Positions 44,343 to 53,567 of a stretch of 64,000 nt of DNA are shown piece by piece. A model generated the notes under the pieces. It saw only the letters and a program-made list of their open reading frames with translations, did no database searches and had not been told where the DNA came from. The stretch covers positions 143,242 through 207,241 of the forward strand of contig NZ_JAJUWT010000021.1 in assembly GCF_021390395.1 (NCBI RefSeq). Reading direction: 5' to 3'. Numbering within the stretch: the stretch's first letter is position 1; every line of letters begins with the position of its first letter. The stretch comes from Saccharothrix sp. S26 (GTDB lineage Bacteria; Actinomycetota; Actinomycetes; Mycobacteriales; Pseudonocardiaceae). A program made the translations under genes and the position numbers.

Positions 44343-45125
44343 TCAGGCCCCCGCGCCGCCGTCGACCGGCAGCAGCGCGCCCGTCACGTAGGAGGCCCGG
44401 TCGCTGAGCAGCCACGCGGCCGCCTCGGCGATCTCGCGGGGCTCGGCCATCCTGCCCAGCGGGATGTGGGCGGTCAGCCGCTCGACGGTGCCGGGGCTCG
44501 CGGCCTCCCAGGTGTCGATCATCCGCGTGGCCGTGCCGCCCGCCGTGATGCCGTTGACCCGGATGCGGTCGCCCGCCCAGCTCACCGCGGCGGTCTCGGT
44601 GAGGCTGTTGAGCGCGCGTTTCATGGCCCCGTAAGCGGGCAGGGCGGGGTTGGCGCGGCGGCTGCCGATGCTGGAGGTGTTGACGATCGCCCCACCGCCG
44701 CCCCGCCGCATGAGCGCGGCCTCGGCGGTCATGGCGGTCCAGTGCGCGCGGAAGTTCACCGCGAACTGCTCGTCCACGTCCTCGTCGCTGGTGGTGTCGA
44801 GGGGCCCGGGCCGTTGGATGGCCGCGCCGTTGTTGAACGCGCCGTCCAGCCGTCCGTGCAGCTCGCCCACGTGGTCGACGGCGGCGCGGACGGTCGCGGG
44901 GTCGGCGAGGTCGAGGGTGACGGCGTCGGCGACGCCGCCGTCGGCGCGGATCCCCGCGACGACGCGGTCGAGGGCGTCGGCGCCGCGGGCGGCCAGCACG
45001 ACGGCGGCGCCCTCGGCGGCGAAGAGCCGGGCCGCGGCCGCCCCGATGCCGCGGCCGGCGCCGGTGATGAAGACGACCTTGCCGGTGAGCAGGCCGAGGG
45101 GTGCGGTGCCGTTGGTGTTCGTCAT
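44343..45125 (-). CDS. Short-chain dehydrogenase/reductase
   Basis: 260 aa from ATG 45125. The classical SDR motifs are present: cofactor loop TGAGRGIGAAAA (residues about 21-32), the Asp before the adenine pocket (TLDLADP), NNGAA in place of the usual NNAG, and the catalytic Ser in IVNTSSIGS with YxxxK as YGAMK. The C-terminus YVTGALLPVDGG is typical. Cofactor preference (AARGAD after the second strand) is not clearly NAD or NADP. It is divergent from an XRE/MmyB-type regulator 86 bp away, the usual arrangement for regulator plus target in actinomycetes. Confidence 0.92.
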   Translation of the reverse strand: MTNTNGTAPLGLLTGKVVFITGAGRGIGAAAARLFAAEGAAVVLAARGADALDRVVAGIRADGGVADAVTLDLADPATVRAAVDHVGELHGRLDGAFNNGAAIQRPGPLDTTSDEDVDEQFAVNFRAHWTAMTAEAALMRRGGGGAIVNTSSIGSRRANPALPAYGAMKRALNSLTETAAVSWAGDRIRVNGITAGGTATRMIDTWEAASPGTVERLTAHIPLGRMAEPREIAEAAAWLLSDRASYVTGALLPVDGGAGA

Positions 45126-45211
45126 GCCACCAGCGTCGGCCCGGTCCACGGCCGCAGGCAGGCACAAGCCGTACCAGGCTGACGCGGCCGCGCGGCGGGC
45201 AGACTGGGGGT

Positions 45212-46072
45212 GTGGACAAGCAGGAGCTCGGGGCGTTCCTCCGCGGCCGGCGCGAACGGCTGCGGCCGCAGGACGTCGGACTTCCCCCTGGCCCACGACG
45301 CCGGACACCCGGCCTGCGCCGCGAGGAGGTCGCGGTCCTGGCGCACATCTCCACCGAGTACTACACGCGGCTCGAACAGGGCCGTGCGCCCAGGCCGTCG
45401 AGCGAGGTCCTGGCCGCGATCGCCGGCGCGCTGCGGCTCACCGACGACGAGTCCGACCACCTCCACACCCTGGCGGGCACGGCGCCGCTGCGCACGCGGC
45501 TGCACCGGCGCGACGTGCGCCCGAGCATCCTCGCGCTGCTCGACCGGCTGCCGCGCACGGCCGCCTTCGTCACGTCCGCCGCGTTCGAGGTGCTGGCGTG
45601 GAACGACCTGGCGGCCGCGTTGATGGAGGACTTCTCCCGGCTCGCCGAGGCCGACCGCAACCTGGCACGTCGGGCGTTCCCCGGGCCGCGGCCCGACGAC
45701 ACCCCGCTGTACGGGATCTCCGACGCCGCCGAGTTCCGCCACCACGTGGTCACGCGGCTGCGCACCACCCTCGCCCGCTACCCGACGGACCCCGTGGTGG
45801 TCGACCTCGTCGGCGAACTCCGCGCCGGCAGCCCCGACTTCGCCCGCCTCTGGGAGCGGCACGACGTGCGGACGGCGCCGATGCTGACCAAGACCTTCCA
45901 CCACCCGGTGGTCGGCCCGGTCACCGTCGACTGCGACACCCTCACCCTGGATGACCGCGACCAGCACCTCGTCGTCTACAGCGCGCCGGCCGGATCCCCC
46001 GACGCCGAGGCACTGGCCCTCTTGCACGTCCTGGGACCACGAGCCACTCACCCGCCCCGCCGACCACCGTGA
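45212..46072 (+). CDS. XRE/MmyB-type transcriptional regulator
   Basis: 286 aa from GTG 45212. An N-terminal helix-turn-helix (LRREEVAVLAHISTEYYTRL then EQGRAPRPSSEVLAAIAGAL) is followed by the MmyB-like ligand-binding domain (FVTSAAFEVLAWNDLAAALM, NLARRAFPGP, HDVRTAPMLTKTFHHPVVGP). These regulators commonly repress a divergent oxidoreductase gene, here the SDR. MmyB-type domains bind fatty-acid-like ligands in structures. No clear palindrome was picked out in the short shared promoter region. Confidence 0.92.
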   Translation: MDKQELGAFLRGRRERLRPQDVGLPPGPRRRTPGLRREEVAVLAHISTEYYTRLEQGRAPRPSSEVLAAIAGALRLTDDESDHLHTLAGTAPLRTRLHRRDVRPSILALLDRLPRTAAFVTSAAFEVLAWNDLAAALMEDFSRLAEADRNLARRAFPGPRPDDTPLYGISDAAEFRHHVVTRLRTTLARYPTDPVVVDLVGELRAGSPDFARLWERHDVRTAPMLTKTFHHPVVGPVTVDCDTLTLDDRDQHLVVYSAPAGSPDAEALALLHVLGPRATHPPRRPP

Positions 46073-46204
46073 CCCGTCTCAATCGACGATAAACATTCTT
46101 CAGCCGTTCGGCCGTGTTGCCTACCGTGCGTGAACTGGCTCGAAAACAAATGGGCTCAGGAGTGGCGCGTTTCGGGCAAACCGCTCGGCTGAGTGAAAGT
46201 GTGA

Positions 46205-46759
46205 TCAGCGGCCCAGCGGGTGGTGCCCATTCGCGTGGCCCGTCCGACGGTTGCAGGTGAGCAGCACTGTTCGGGCTCGCGGGGAATAGCTCGGGCAATT
46301 GGCAACTTCGTGGTGTTGATTCGTGGTCGATCGCGCGTACGGCACCGCGCCGCCGACCAGGGTGCCGCGGGCGGCGGCGGCCTTCAGGCAGGCGCGGTGG
46401 TGGGTCGGGTCCGGGTCGTCCAGGGCGAGGTGCGTCCCGACCAGCACGAGCACGGTGCGGCGCACGCCCGCGGCCCAGCCCCACACGCCGGGGCGCTCCA
46501 CGGCGACGTGGTCGACCAGGGGTGTCCGGTGGGGCCAGCGCAACGTCAGTTCCTCGGCGGACGCCTCGACGGCCCAGCCGCGGGCGATGGGGAGCGCGAT
46601 GTCGTCGATGTCGGCGACCAGGCTCAACCCCCGGGCGGTCAACGCGGCGGGCAGGGGCAGCGGCAGGCGGGTCCGGCAGTCCACCAGCAGGACGGCGATG
46701 CGGTTGTCGCCCCGGCCGCGGACGGCCGCGCGGATGTGCAGGAGTGCGTCGGCGCTCAT
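46205..46759 (-). CDS. Hypothetical protein divergent from narG
   Basis: 184 aa from ATG 46759, supported by agagaggtc upstream. The sequence (LHIRAAVRGRGDNRIAVLLV, LADIDDIALPIARGWAVEAS) looks like a small alpha/beta protein without signal peptide or membrane span. The last ~40 residues are low-complexity and less protein-like. I do not recognise a family. It shares a 259-bp AT-rich intergenic region with narG, so it may be co-regulated with nitrate respiration. Confidence 0.55.
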   Translation of the reverse strand: MSADALLHIRAAVRGRGDNRIAVLLVDCRTRLPLPLPAALTARGLSLVADIDDIALPIARGWAVEASAEELTLRWPHRTPLVDHVAVERPGVWGWAAGVRRTVLVLVGTHLALDDPDPTHHRACLKAAAARGTLVGGAVPYARSTTNQHHEVANCPSYSPRARTVLLTCNRRTGHANGHHPLGR

Positions 46760-46849
46760 GATCGACCTCTCTGTCGGATTCGCGCCCGTGCCCAGCGTAG
46801 TGAGCCGGCGGGGGTGGTTGTTCACCGCTTCGAGTGAATTCTTGGAGAG

Positions 46850-46868
46850 TGCGCAAAGGCTTTGCACA
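46850..46868. promoter_or_regulatory. Palindrome in the nar promoter region
   Basis: An imperfect palindrome centred on gcaaag-g-ctttgc lies 150 bp before narG. It could be an operator for a regulator of narG or of the divergent hypothetical gene. The regulator is unknown. Confidence 0.35.
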
Positions 46869-46916
46869 GTGCCGGCAAATGCGGGCACATGGGATGGTAA
46901 AACGCATTTTTAAGGT

Positions 46917-46932
46917 TGTGAACGCCATCACA
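46917..46932 (+). promoter_or_regulatory. Candidate Rex operator upstream of narG
   Basis: The 16-mer tgtgaacgccatcaca differs from the actinobacterial Rex operator consensus TGTGAACNNNTTCACA at a single position. It lies 87 bp before the narG start in an unusually AT-rich stretch. Rex senses the NADH/NAD+ ratio and represses respiratory genes, so redox control of nitrate respiration is a natural reading. Confidence 0.6.
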
Positions 46933-47018
46933 TTGGGTTGTAATGGAGCTGTCACACGCCGTTACATGATTTTATTCGCGCCAATCCGAACGGCACCTTC
47001 CGAGAAGGGAACGACCGC

Positions 47019-50000
47019 ATGCGCGCGGTATTCCAGCGCACCGGGTCCGAGCGTCCGCCGCACGGCCCGGCCGACGCCCTGCTGTCGGCCGCCGGGCGGT
47101 TCCTGACCAGGGACGAGGTCTCCGACGACCTGCGGGCGACCTTCCGCCGGGGCGGTCGCGAGGGCGACGCCTTCTACCGGGACCGGTGGAGCCACGACAA
47201 GGTCGTGCCCTCCACGCATGGGGTGAACTGCACCGGGTCGTGCCGGTGGAACGTCTACGTCAAGGACGGCATCATCACCTGGGAGACCCAGGACACCGAC
47301 TACCCCTCCACCGGCCCCGACCGCCCCGAGTACGAGCCGCGGGGCTGCCCGCGCGGCGCGTCGTTCTCCTGGTACACGTACTCACCGCTGCGCGTGCGCT
47401 ACCCGTACGCGCGGGGCGTCCTGGTGGAGATGTACCGCGAGGCGCGCAAGGCGCACGACGACCCGGTCGACGCGTGGGCGTCCATAATGGACGACCCGGT
47501 CAAGCGCCGCGCCTACCAGCGGGCCCGCGGCAAGGGAGGCCTGATCCGCGTCACGTGGGACGAGGCGGTGGAGCTGGTCGCCGCCGCGCACGTGCACACC
47601 GTCAAGGTCCACGGCCCGGACCGGATCGCGGGCTTCTCGCCCATCCCGGCCATGTCGATGGTCTCGCACGCGGTCGGCTCGCGGTTCATGGCGCTCATCG
47701 GCGCGCCGATGCTGTCGTTCTACGACTGGTACGCCGACCTGCCGCCCGCCTCGCCGCAGGTGTTCGGCGACCAGACCGACGTGCCGGAGTCCGCGGACTG
47801 GTGGGACGCGGCCTACCTGGTGCTGTGGGGCTCGAACGTGCCGGTGACGCGCACGCCGGACGCGCACTTCATGACCGAGGCCCGCTACCGCGGCCAGAAG
47901 GTCGTGGTGTGCTCGCCGGACTACTCCGACGCCACGAAGTTCGCCGACGAGTGGTTGGCCCCGCACCCCGGCACGGACGCGGCGCTGGCCGTGGCGATGG
48001 GGCACGTGGTGCTGCGCGAGTGCTTCGTCGAGCGGCAGGTGCCGTTCTTCGCCGACTACGTCCGCCGGTTCACCGACCTGCCGTTCCTCGTCACGGTGGA
48101 GGAACGCGACGGCGGCCTGGCGCCGGGCAAGTTCCTCACCGCCGCCGACCTGGGCGACACCTCGCCCGGCGCGCGCTGGAAGACGGTGGTGCTGGACGCC
48201 GGCCGCGACGTGCCGGTGGTGCCGAACGGGTCGCTGGGCTTCCGGTGGGCCGACGAGCCGGGCCGGTGGAACCTCGACCTGGGCGACGTGACGCCCGCGC
48301 TGACCGTCCACGGTGGACCGGACGGCGCGGTGGAAGTGCTGCTGCCCCGGTTCGACGCGCCGGACGGCCAGGCGGGCGCGATCACCCGCGGCGTGCCGGT
48401 GCGGCGGGTGGCGGGCCGCCTGGTGACCACCGTGTTCGACCTGCTGCTGGCCCAGTACGGCGTGGGCCGCCCCGACCTGCCCGGGCAGTGGCCCACCGGG
48501 TACGACGACGCGGACGCACCGGGCACCCCGGCGTGGGCGGAGCAGGTGACCGGCGTGGCGGCGGCCCGGACCACGCGCATCGCCCGCGAGTTCGCCGACA
48601 CCGCGGTGCGCTCGAAGGGCCGCTGCATGATCGTCATGGGCGCGGGCACGAACCACTGGTTCCACTCCGACCTGGTCTACCGGTCGTTCCTGACCCTGCT
48701 GCTGCTCACCGGCTGCCAGGGCCGCAACGGCGGCGGCTGGGCGCACTACGTCGGCCAGGAGAAGGTGCGGCCGCTGACCGGCTGGGCGACCCTGGCGGGC
48801 GCGCTGGACTGGCACCGACCGCCGCGCCAGATGATCGGCACCGGCTACTGGTACACCCACACCGACCAGTGGCGCTACGACCGGCTCACCGCCGACGGCC
48901 TGACCTGGCCGGGCGCGAAGGGCGCGCTGGCGGGCCGGACGGTCGCCGACTGCCTGGCGCAGTCGGCGCGGCTGGGCTGGATGCCGTCCTACCCGACGTT
49001 CGACCGCAACCCGCTGGACCTGTGCGACGAGGCGGAGGCCGCGGGGGAGGACCCGGTGGCGCACGTGACGGCACGGGTGCGCGCCGGCGAGGTGGGCTTC
49101 GCCTGCGAGGACCCCGACGCGCCCGCGAACTGGCCGCGCGTGCTCACCGTGTGGCGGGCGAACCTGCTCGGCTCGTCGGCCAAGGGCAACGAGTACTTCC
49201 TGCGGCACCTCCTGGGCGCCGACGGCAACCCGCGCGCCGAGCAGACCCCACCCGACCAGCGCCCGCGCACGGTGCGGTGGCGTGACGACGCGCCCGAGGG
49301 CAAGCTGGACCTGTTGCTGGCCCTGGACTTCCGGATGACCAGCACCACGCTGTTCGCCGACGTGACGCTGCCGGCCGCCACCTGGTACGAGAAGCACGAC
49401 CTGTCGAGCACGGACATGCACCCGTTCGTGCACTCCTTCAACGCGGCCGTGGACCCGCCGTGGCAGGCGCGCACGGACTTCGACGCCTTCCACGCCATCG
49501 CCACCCGGTTCAGCGAGCTGGCCGCCACCCACCTGGGCACGCGCCGCGACCTCGTCGCCACCGCGATGCAGCACGACACGCCGGGCGAGACCGCCCAGCC
49601 CGGGGGAGTGGTGCACGACTGGCGCGAGGGCGACGGCGAACCGGTGCCCGGCCGCACGTTCCCCGTGCTCACCGTGGTGGAGCGCGACTACACCGCAGTC
49701 GCGGCCAAGCTCGCCGCCCTGGGGCCGCTGGTGGACAAGCTCGGCGTCACCACCAAGGGCTGGACCGCCGAGGTCGGCCCGGAGGTGGCGTGGCTCGCCG
49801 AGGCCAACGGGGTCGTCGCCGGCGGCCCGGCGGCGGGCAGGCCCGCGCTGGACACCGACCGCAAGGCCGCCGACGCCGTGCTCGCGCTGTCGGGCACCAC
49901 CAACGGCCGGGTCTCCGACGCCGGTTTCGCGGCGCTGGAGGAACGCGTCGGCACACCGCTGCGCCCGCTGGTGGAGCACCACAGGGCGCACCGGGTCACC

Positions 50001-50714
50001 TTCGCCGACACCCGGTCCCGCCCGGCGTCGGTGGTCACCAGCCCGGAGTGGTCGGGCGACGAGTCCGGCGGCCGCCGCTACGCGCCGTTCACCATCAACG
50101 TCGAGCGCCTCAAGCCGTGGCACACGCTCACCGGTCGGCAGCACTTCTTCCTCGACCACGACTGGGTGGCCGAGCTGGGCGAGCAACTGCCGGTGTACCG
50201 GCCGCCGCTGGACCTGCACCGGCTGTTCGGCGAACCGCGGCTGGGCCCGAACGGCCCCGAGGTGACCGTCCGGTACCTCACGCCGCACTCGAAGTGGTCC
50301 ATCCACTCCGAGTACCAGGACAACCCGATCATGCAGACGCTGTCGCGCGGCGGGCCCGCGTTCTGGGTGAGCCCGGCCGACGCCGCGGCCATCGGCGTGC
50401 GCGACAACGACTGGGTGGAGGCGGTCAACCGCAACGGCGTGGTCGTCGGGCGGGCGATCGTGTCGCACCGGATGCCCACCGGCACCGTGTTCCTCTACCA
50501 CGCGCAGGAGCGGACGGTGAACGTGCCGAAGAGCGAGACGACCGGCAAGCGCGGCGGCATCCACAACTCCCTGACCCGGCTGCAGATCAAGCCGACGCAC
50601 CTGATCGGCGGGTACGGGCAGTTGTCCTTCGCGCTCAACTACTACGGGCCGACCGGCAACCAGCGCGACGAGGTGACCGTGCTGCGCCGCCGCAGCCAGG
50701 AGGTGACGTACTGA
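47019..50714 (+). CDS. narG: Respiratory nitrate reductase, alpha subunit
   Basis: 1231 aa from ATG 47019 (gagaaggga upstream), the normal NarG length. The FS0 cluster ligands HGVNCTGSCRWNVYV and GCPRG are present near residue 67, and the molybdenum Asp lies in FYDWYADLPPASPQVFG. Other NarG blocks include DVPESADWWDAAYLVLWGSN, MGAGTNHWFH and GCQGRNGGGWAHYVGQEK. It reduces nitrate to nitrite on the cytoplasmic side of the membrane as part of NarGHI. The first residues lack a Tat motif, as usual for this cytoplasmic enzyme. It overlaps narH by one base (TGATG). Confidence 0.98.
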   Translation: MRAVFQRTGSERPPHGPADALLSAAGRFLTRDEVSDDLRATFRRGGREGDAFYRDRWSHDKVVPSTHGVNCTGSCRWNVYVKDGIITWETQDTDYPSTGPDRPEYEPRGCPRGASFSWYTYSPLRVRYPYARGVLVEMYREARKAHDDPVDAWASIMDDPVKRRAYQRARGKGGLIRVTWDEAVELVAAAHVHTVKVHGPDRIAGFSPIPAMSMVSHAVGSRFMALIGAPMLSFYDWYADLPPASPQVFGDQTDVPESADWWDAAYLVLWGSNVPVTRTPDAHFMTEARYRGQKVVVCSPDYSDATKFADEWLAPHPGTDAALAVAMGHVVLRECFVERQVPFFADYVRRFTDLPFLVTVEERDGGLAPGKFLTAADLGDTSPGARWKTVVLDAGRDVPVVPNGSLGFRWADEPGRWNLDLGDVTPALTVHGGPDGAVEVLLPRFDAPDGQAGAITRGVPVRRVAGRLVTTVFDLLLAQYGVGRPDLPGQWPTGYDDADAPGTPAWAEQVTGVAAARTTRIAREFADTAVRSKGRCMIVMGAGTNHWFHSDLVYRSFLTLLLLTGCQGRNGGGWAHYVGQEKVRPLTGWATLAGALDWHRPPRQMIGTGYWYTHTDQWRYDRLTADGLTWPGAKGALAGRTVADCLAQSARLGWMPSYPTFDRNPLDLCDEAEAAGEDPVAHVTARVRAGEVGFACEDPDAPANWPRVLTVWRANLLGSSAKGNEYFLRHLLGADGNPRAEQTPPDQRPRTVRWRDDAPEGKLDLLLALDFRMTSTTLFADVTLPAATWYEKHDLSSTDMHPFVHSFNAAVDPPWQARTDFDAFHAIATRFSELAATHLGTRRDLVATAMQHDTPGETAQPGGVVHDWREGDGEPVPGRTFPVLTVVERDYTAVAAKLAALGPLVDKLGVTTKGWTAEVGPEVAWLAEANGVVAGGPAAGRPALDTDRKAADAVLALSGTTNGRVSDAGFAALEERVGTPLRPLVEHHRAHRVTFADTRSRPASVVTSPEWSGDESGGRRYAPFTINVERLKPWHTLTGRQHFFLDHDWVAELGEQLPVYRPPLDLHRLFGEPRLGPNGPEVTVRYLTPHSKWSIHSEYQDNPIMQTLSRGGPAFWVSPADAAAIGVRDNDWVEAVNRNGVVVGRAIVSHRMPTGTVFLYHAQERTVNVPKSETTGKRGGIHNSLTRLQIKPTHLIGGYGQLSFALNYYGPTGNQRDEVTVLRRRSQEVTY

Positions 50715-52258
50715 TGCGCGTCATGGCGCAGCTGGCGATGGTGATGAACCTGGACAAGTGCATCGGGTGCCACACCTGTTCGGTCACCTGCAAGCAGACG
50801 TGGACCAACCGCGAGGGCGTGGAGTACGCCTGGTTCAACAACGTGGAGACCAAACCCGGTCAGGGCTACCCGCGCCGCCACGAGGACCAGGAGCGCTGGC
50901 GCGGCGGGTGGAAGCTGCGGCGCGGCAAGCTGGTGCCCGCCGCGGGCGGCCGGGTGCGCCGCCTGCTGTCGCTGTTCGCCAACCCCGACCTGCCGCACCT
51001 GGACGACTACTACCAGCCCTGGACCTACGACTACCGCACGCTGACCGACGCCCCGCTGGGCGACGACACCCCGGTCGCCCGGCCGGTGTCGGCGATCACC
51101 GGCGAGGCCGCCGCCGTGACGTGGGGCCCCAACTGGGACGACAGCCTGGGTGGCGCGCCCGAGCTGGCACCCGCCGACCCGGTGGTGCAGAAGCTGGGGC
51201 GGGAGGTGCGCTTCGACTACGAGCAGTCGTTCATGTTCTACCTGCCGCGCATCTGCGAGCACTGCCTCAACCCCACGTGCGTGGCGTCGTGCCCGTCCGG
51301 CGCGATGTACAAGCGCAGCGAGGACGGCATCGTCCTGGTGGACCAGGACCGCTGCCGCGGTTGGCGGATGTGCGTGTCCGGCTGCCCGTACAAGAAGGTG
51401 TACTTCAACCACAAGACCGGCAAGGCCGAGAAGTGCACGTTCTGCTACCCGAGGCTGGAGGTGGGCCAGCCGACCGTGTGCGCGGAGACCTGCGTCGGCA
51501 GGCTGCGCTACATCGGCGTGCTGCTCTACGACGCCGACCGGGTCGGCGAGGCCGCCGCCACCCCCGACGAGCAGCGGCTCTACCAGGCCCAGTTGGGCGT
51601 GTTCCTCGACCCGCACGACCCCGAGGTGGTCCGGGCCGCCGAACGGGCGGGCATCACGCACGACTGGATCACCGCGGCGCAGCGCTCCCCGGTCCACGAG
51701 CTGATCTGCCGCTACCGCGTGGCCCTGCCGCTGCACCCGGAGTACCGCACCATGCCGATGGTCTGGTACGTGCCGCCGCTGTCGCCGATCGTGGACGCGG
51801 TGGCGGGCACCGGCTTCGACGGCGAGGACCTGGGCAACCTGTTCGGCGCGGTCGACACCTTGCGCATCCCGTTGGATTACCTCGCCGGGCTGTTCACCGC
51901 GGGCGACCCGGAACCGGTGCGCGCGGCGCTGCGCAAGCTCGCCGCCATGCGCTCGCACATGCGCGCGGTCAACCTCGGCGAGCCGCCCGACCCGGCCGGT
52001 CCGCGCCGCGTCGGCCTCGACGGCGAGTCGATCGAGGCGATGTACCGCCTGCTGGCCGTGGCCAAGTACGACGACCGGTACGTGATCCCGACGGCCGCGG
52101 TCGGCCAGGCGCACGACCTGGAGGGCATCGCCACCACGTGCAGCCTGGACACCGACGGCGGGCCCGGCATGACGGAGCGGCGCACGGACCTGTTCGTGTG
52201 GCGCGACGGGGAACGCCCCGCCGGGCTGTTCCCGACCCTGGACCGGGAGGCGCCGTGA
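50714..52258 (+). CDS. narH: Respiratory nitrate reductase, beta subunit
   Basis: 514 aa from ATG 50714. Four Cys clusters are visible: CIGCHTCSVTCKQ near the start, CEHCLNPTCVASCP, CRGWRMCVSGCP (the Trp-containing 3Fe-4S site) and CTFCYPRLEVGQPTVCAETC. It carries electrons from the NarI hemes to NarG. It overlaps narG upstream and narJ downstream (GTGA), so the subunits are made in step. Confidence 0.98.
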   Translation: MRVMAQLAMVMNLDKCIGCHTCSVTCKQTWTNREGVEYAWFNNVETKPGQGYPRRHEDQERWRGGWKLRRGKLVPAAGGRVRRLLSLFANPDLPHLDDYYQPWTYDYRTLTDAPLGDDTPVARPVSAITGEAAAVTWGPNWDDSLGGAPELAPADPVVQKLGREVRFDYEQSFMFYLPRICEHCLNPTCVASCPSGAMYKRSEDGIVLVDQDRCRGWRMCVSGCPYKKVYFNHKTGKAEKCTFCYPRLEVGQPTVCAETCVGRLRYIGVLLYDADRVGEAAATPDEQRLYQAQLGVFLDPHDPEVVRAAERAGITHDWITAAQRSPVHELICRYRVALPLHPEYRTMPMVWYVPPLSPIVDAVAGTGFDGEDLGNLFGAVDTLRIPLDYLAGLFTAGDPEPVRAALRKLAAMRSHMRAVNLGEPPDPAGPRRVGLDGESIEAMYRLLAVAKYDDRYVIPTAAVGQAHDLEGIATTCSLDTDGGPGMTERRTDLFVWRDGERPAGLFPTLDREAP

Positions 52259-52848
52259 CCCGGACGGCCAGGGTGCGCCAGGTCGTGGCGTCGCACTGCC
52301 TGCACTACCCGGACGACGAGCTGCGCGAGCGGCTGCCGCTGCTGCGGCGGTGCCTGGACGAGGTGCCCGACCCCGGGTTGGCCGCGCTGCTGGACCACCT
52401 GCGCCGCACACCGCCGGTCGAGGCCGCCCGCCACTACGTGGAGGTGTTCGACACCGACGCGCAGCGGTGCCTGTACCTGACCTGGTACACCGACGGCGAC
52501 ACCCGCAGGCGCGGCGCGTCGCTGGCCGGGCTCAAGCGGGAGTACCGGCGGCACGGCTTCGTGCCCGCGGCGGGCGAGCTGCCCGACTACCTGCCCGTGC
52601 TGCTGGAGTTCGCCGCCCGCACCGGCGAGGTGCGGCCGCTGTCCGGGTACCGGCCGGCGCTGGAGCTGCTGCACCGCAACCTGCGCGACCTCGGCACGCC
52701 CTACGCGTCGGCCGTGGCGACCGTGCTGGCCACCGTGCCGGTGCGCGAGGACGCCCGCCCGGTCGCCGCCGACACCCCGGTCGAGCGGGTGGGGCTCGAA
52801 CCCGTCCTGCTCGGCTACCCGACCCGACCACCGGAGTCGACCCGATGA
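52255..52848 (+). CDS. narJ: Nitrate reductase molybdenum-cofactor assembly chaperone
   Basis: 197 aa from GTG 52255, overlapping the narH stop. It is all-helical, with the conserved YVEVFDTDAQRCLYLTWYTDGD and PLLRRCLDEVPD segments of NarJ/TorD-type chaperones. It is needed for cofactor insertion into NarG and is not part of the final enzyme. It ends overlapping narI by 4 bp. Confidence 0.96.
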   Translation: MTRTARVRQVVASHCLHYPDDELRERLPLLRRCLDEVPDPGLAALLDHLRRTPPVEAARHYVEVFDTDAQRCLYLTWYTDGDTRRRGASLAGLKREYRRHGFVPAAGELPDYLPVLLEFAARTGEVRPLSGYRPALELLHRNLRDLGTPYASAVATVLATVPVREDARPVAADTPVERVGLEPVLLGYPTRPPESTR

Positions 52849-53567
52849 CCCTCGACCTGCTGCTGTGGGCGGTGCTGCCCTACGTGACGATCACCGTGTT
52901 CGTCGGCGGCATCGCGTGGCGCTACCGGCACGACCGGTTCGGCTGGACCACCCGCAGCTCCCAGCTGCACGAGTCCCGGCTGCTGCGGATCGGCGGCCCG
53001 CTGTTCCACGTCGGGCTGCTGTTCGTGCTCGCGGGCCACGTCGGCGGCCTGCTCGTGCCCGCCTCGGTGACCCGGTGGCTGGGCGTGCGCGACGAGCTGT
53101 ACCACCTGGTGTCGCTCGGCGCGGGCGGACTGGCGGGCCTGGCCACGCTGGTCGGGCTCGGCGTCCTGCTGCACCGGCGGTGGCGCACGCCCGCGGTGCG
53201 CGCGGCGACCAGCCGCGACGACCGGCTCACCTACCCGGTGCTGGCGGCGGTGCTGCTGCTGGGCATGGCCGCCACCGTGCTGACCAACGGCGTCGGCGGC
53301 GGTTACGACTACCGCTCGACCATCTCGCCGTGGGTGCGCGGGATCCTGTTGCTGCACCCGGACCCGGCCTTGATGCGTGACGTGCCGCTGCCCTACCGAC
53401 TGCACGCGCTCGCGGCGATGGCGTTGTTCGTCCTGTGGCCGTTCAGCCGCCTCGTGCACGCCCTCACCGTGCCGCTGCACTACCTGGTCCGCCCCTACAT
53501 CGTCTACCGCAGCCGCGACGAGCGCCTCGCCGCGCGGCCGGCGCCACGCGGGTGGGACGGCCGGTGA
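52845..53567 (+). CDS. narI: Respiratory nitrate reductase, gamma subunit (cytochrome b)
   Basis: 240 aa from ATG 52845 with five hydrophobic helices. Heme-ligand histidines fit in HVGLLFVLAGHVGG (helix 2) and RLHALAAMALFVLWPFSRLVH (helix 5), ending in the conserved HALTVPLHYLVRPYIVYRSR region. It oxidises menaquinol and anchors NarGH. Its last 4 bp overlap the HPP-family gene, which is therefore part of the operon. Confidence 0.97.
   Translation: MTLDLLLWAVLPYVTITVFVGGIAWRYRHDRFGWTTRSSQLHESRLLRIGGPLFHVGLLFVLAGHVGGLLVPASVTRWLGVRDELYHLVSLGAGGLAGLATLVGLGVLLHRRWRTPAVRAATSRDDRLTYPVLAAVLLLGMAATVLTNGVGGGYDYRSTISPWVRGILLLHPDPALMRDVPLPYRLHALAAMALFVLWPFSRLVHALTVPLHYLVRPYIVYRSRDERLAARPAPRGWDGR

Noticed and set aside
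47382..50600. A 1072-codon frame antisense to narG
   Set aside because: Shadow of an unmistakable NarG coding sequence.
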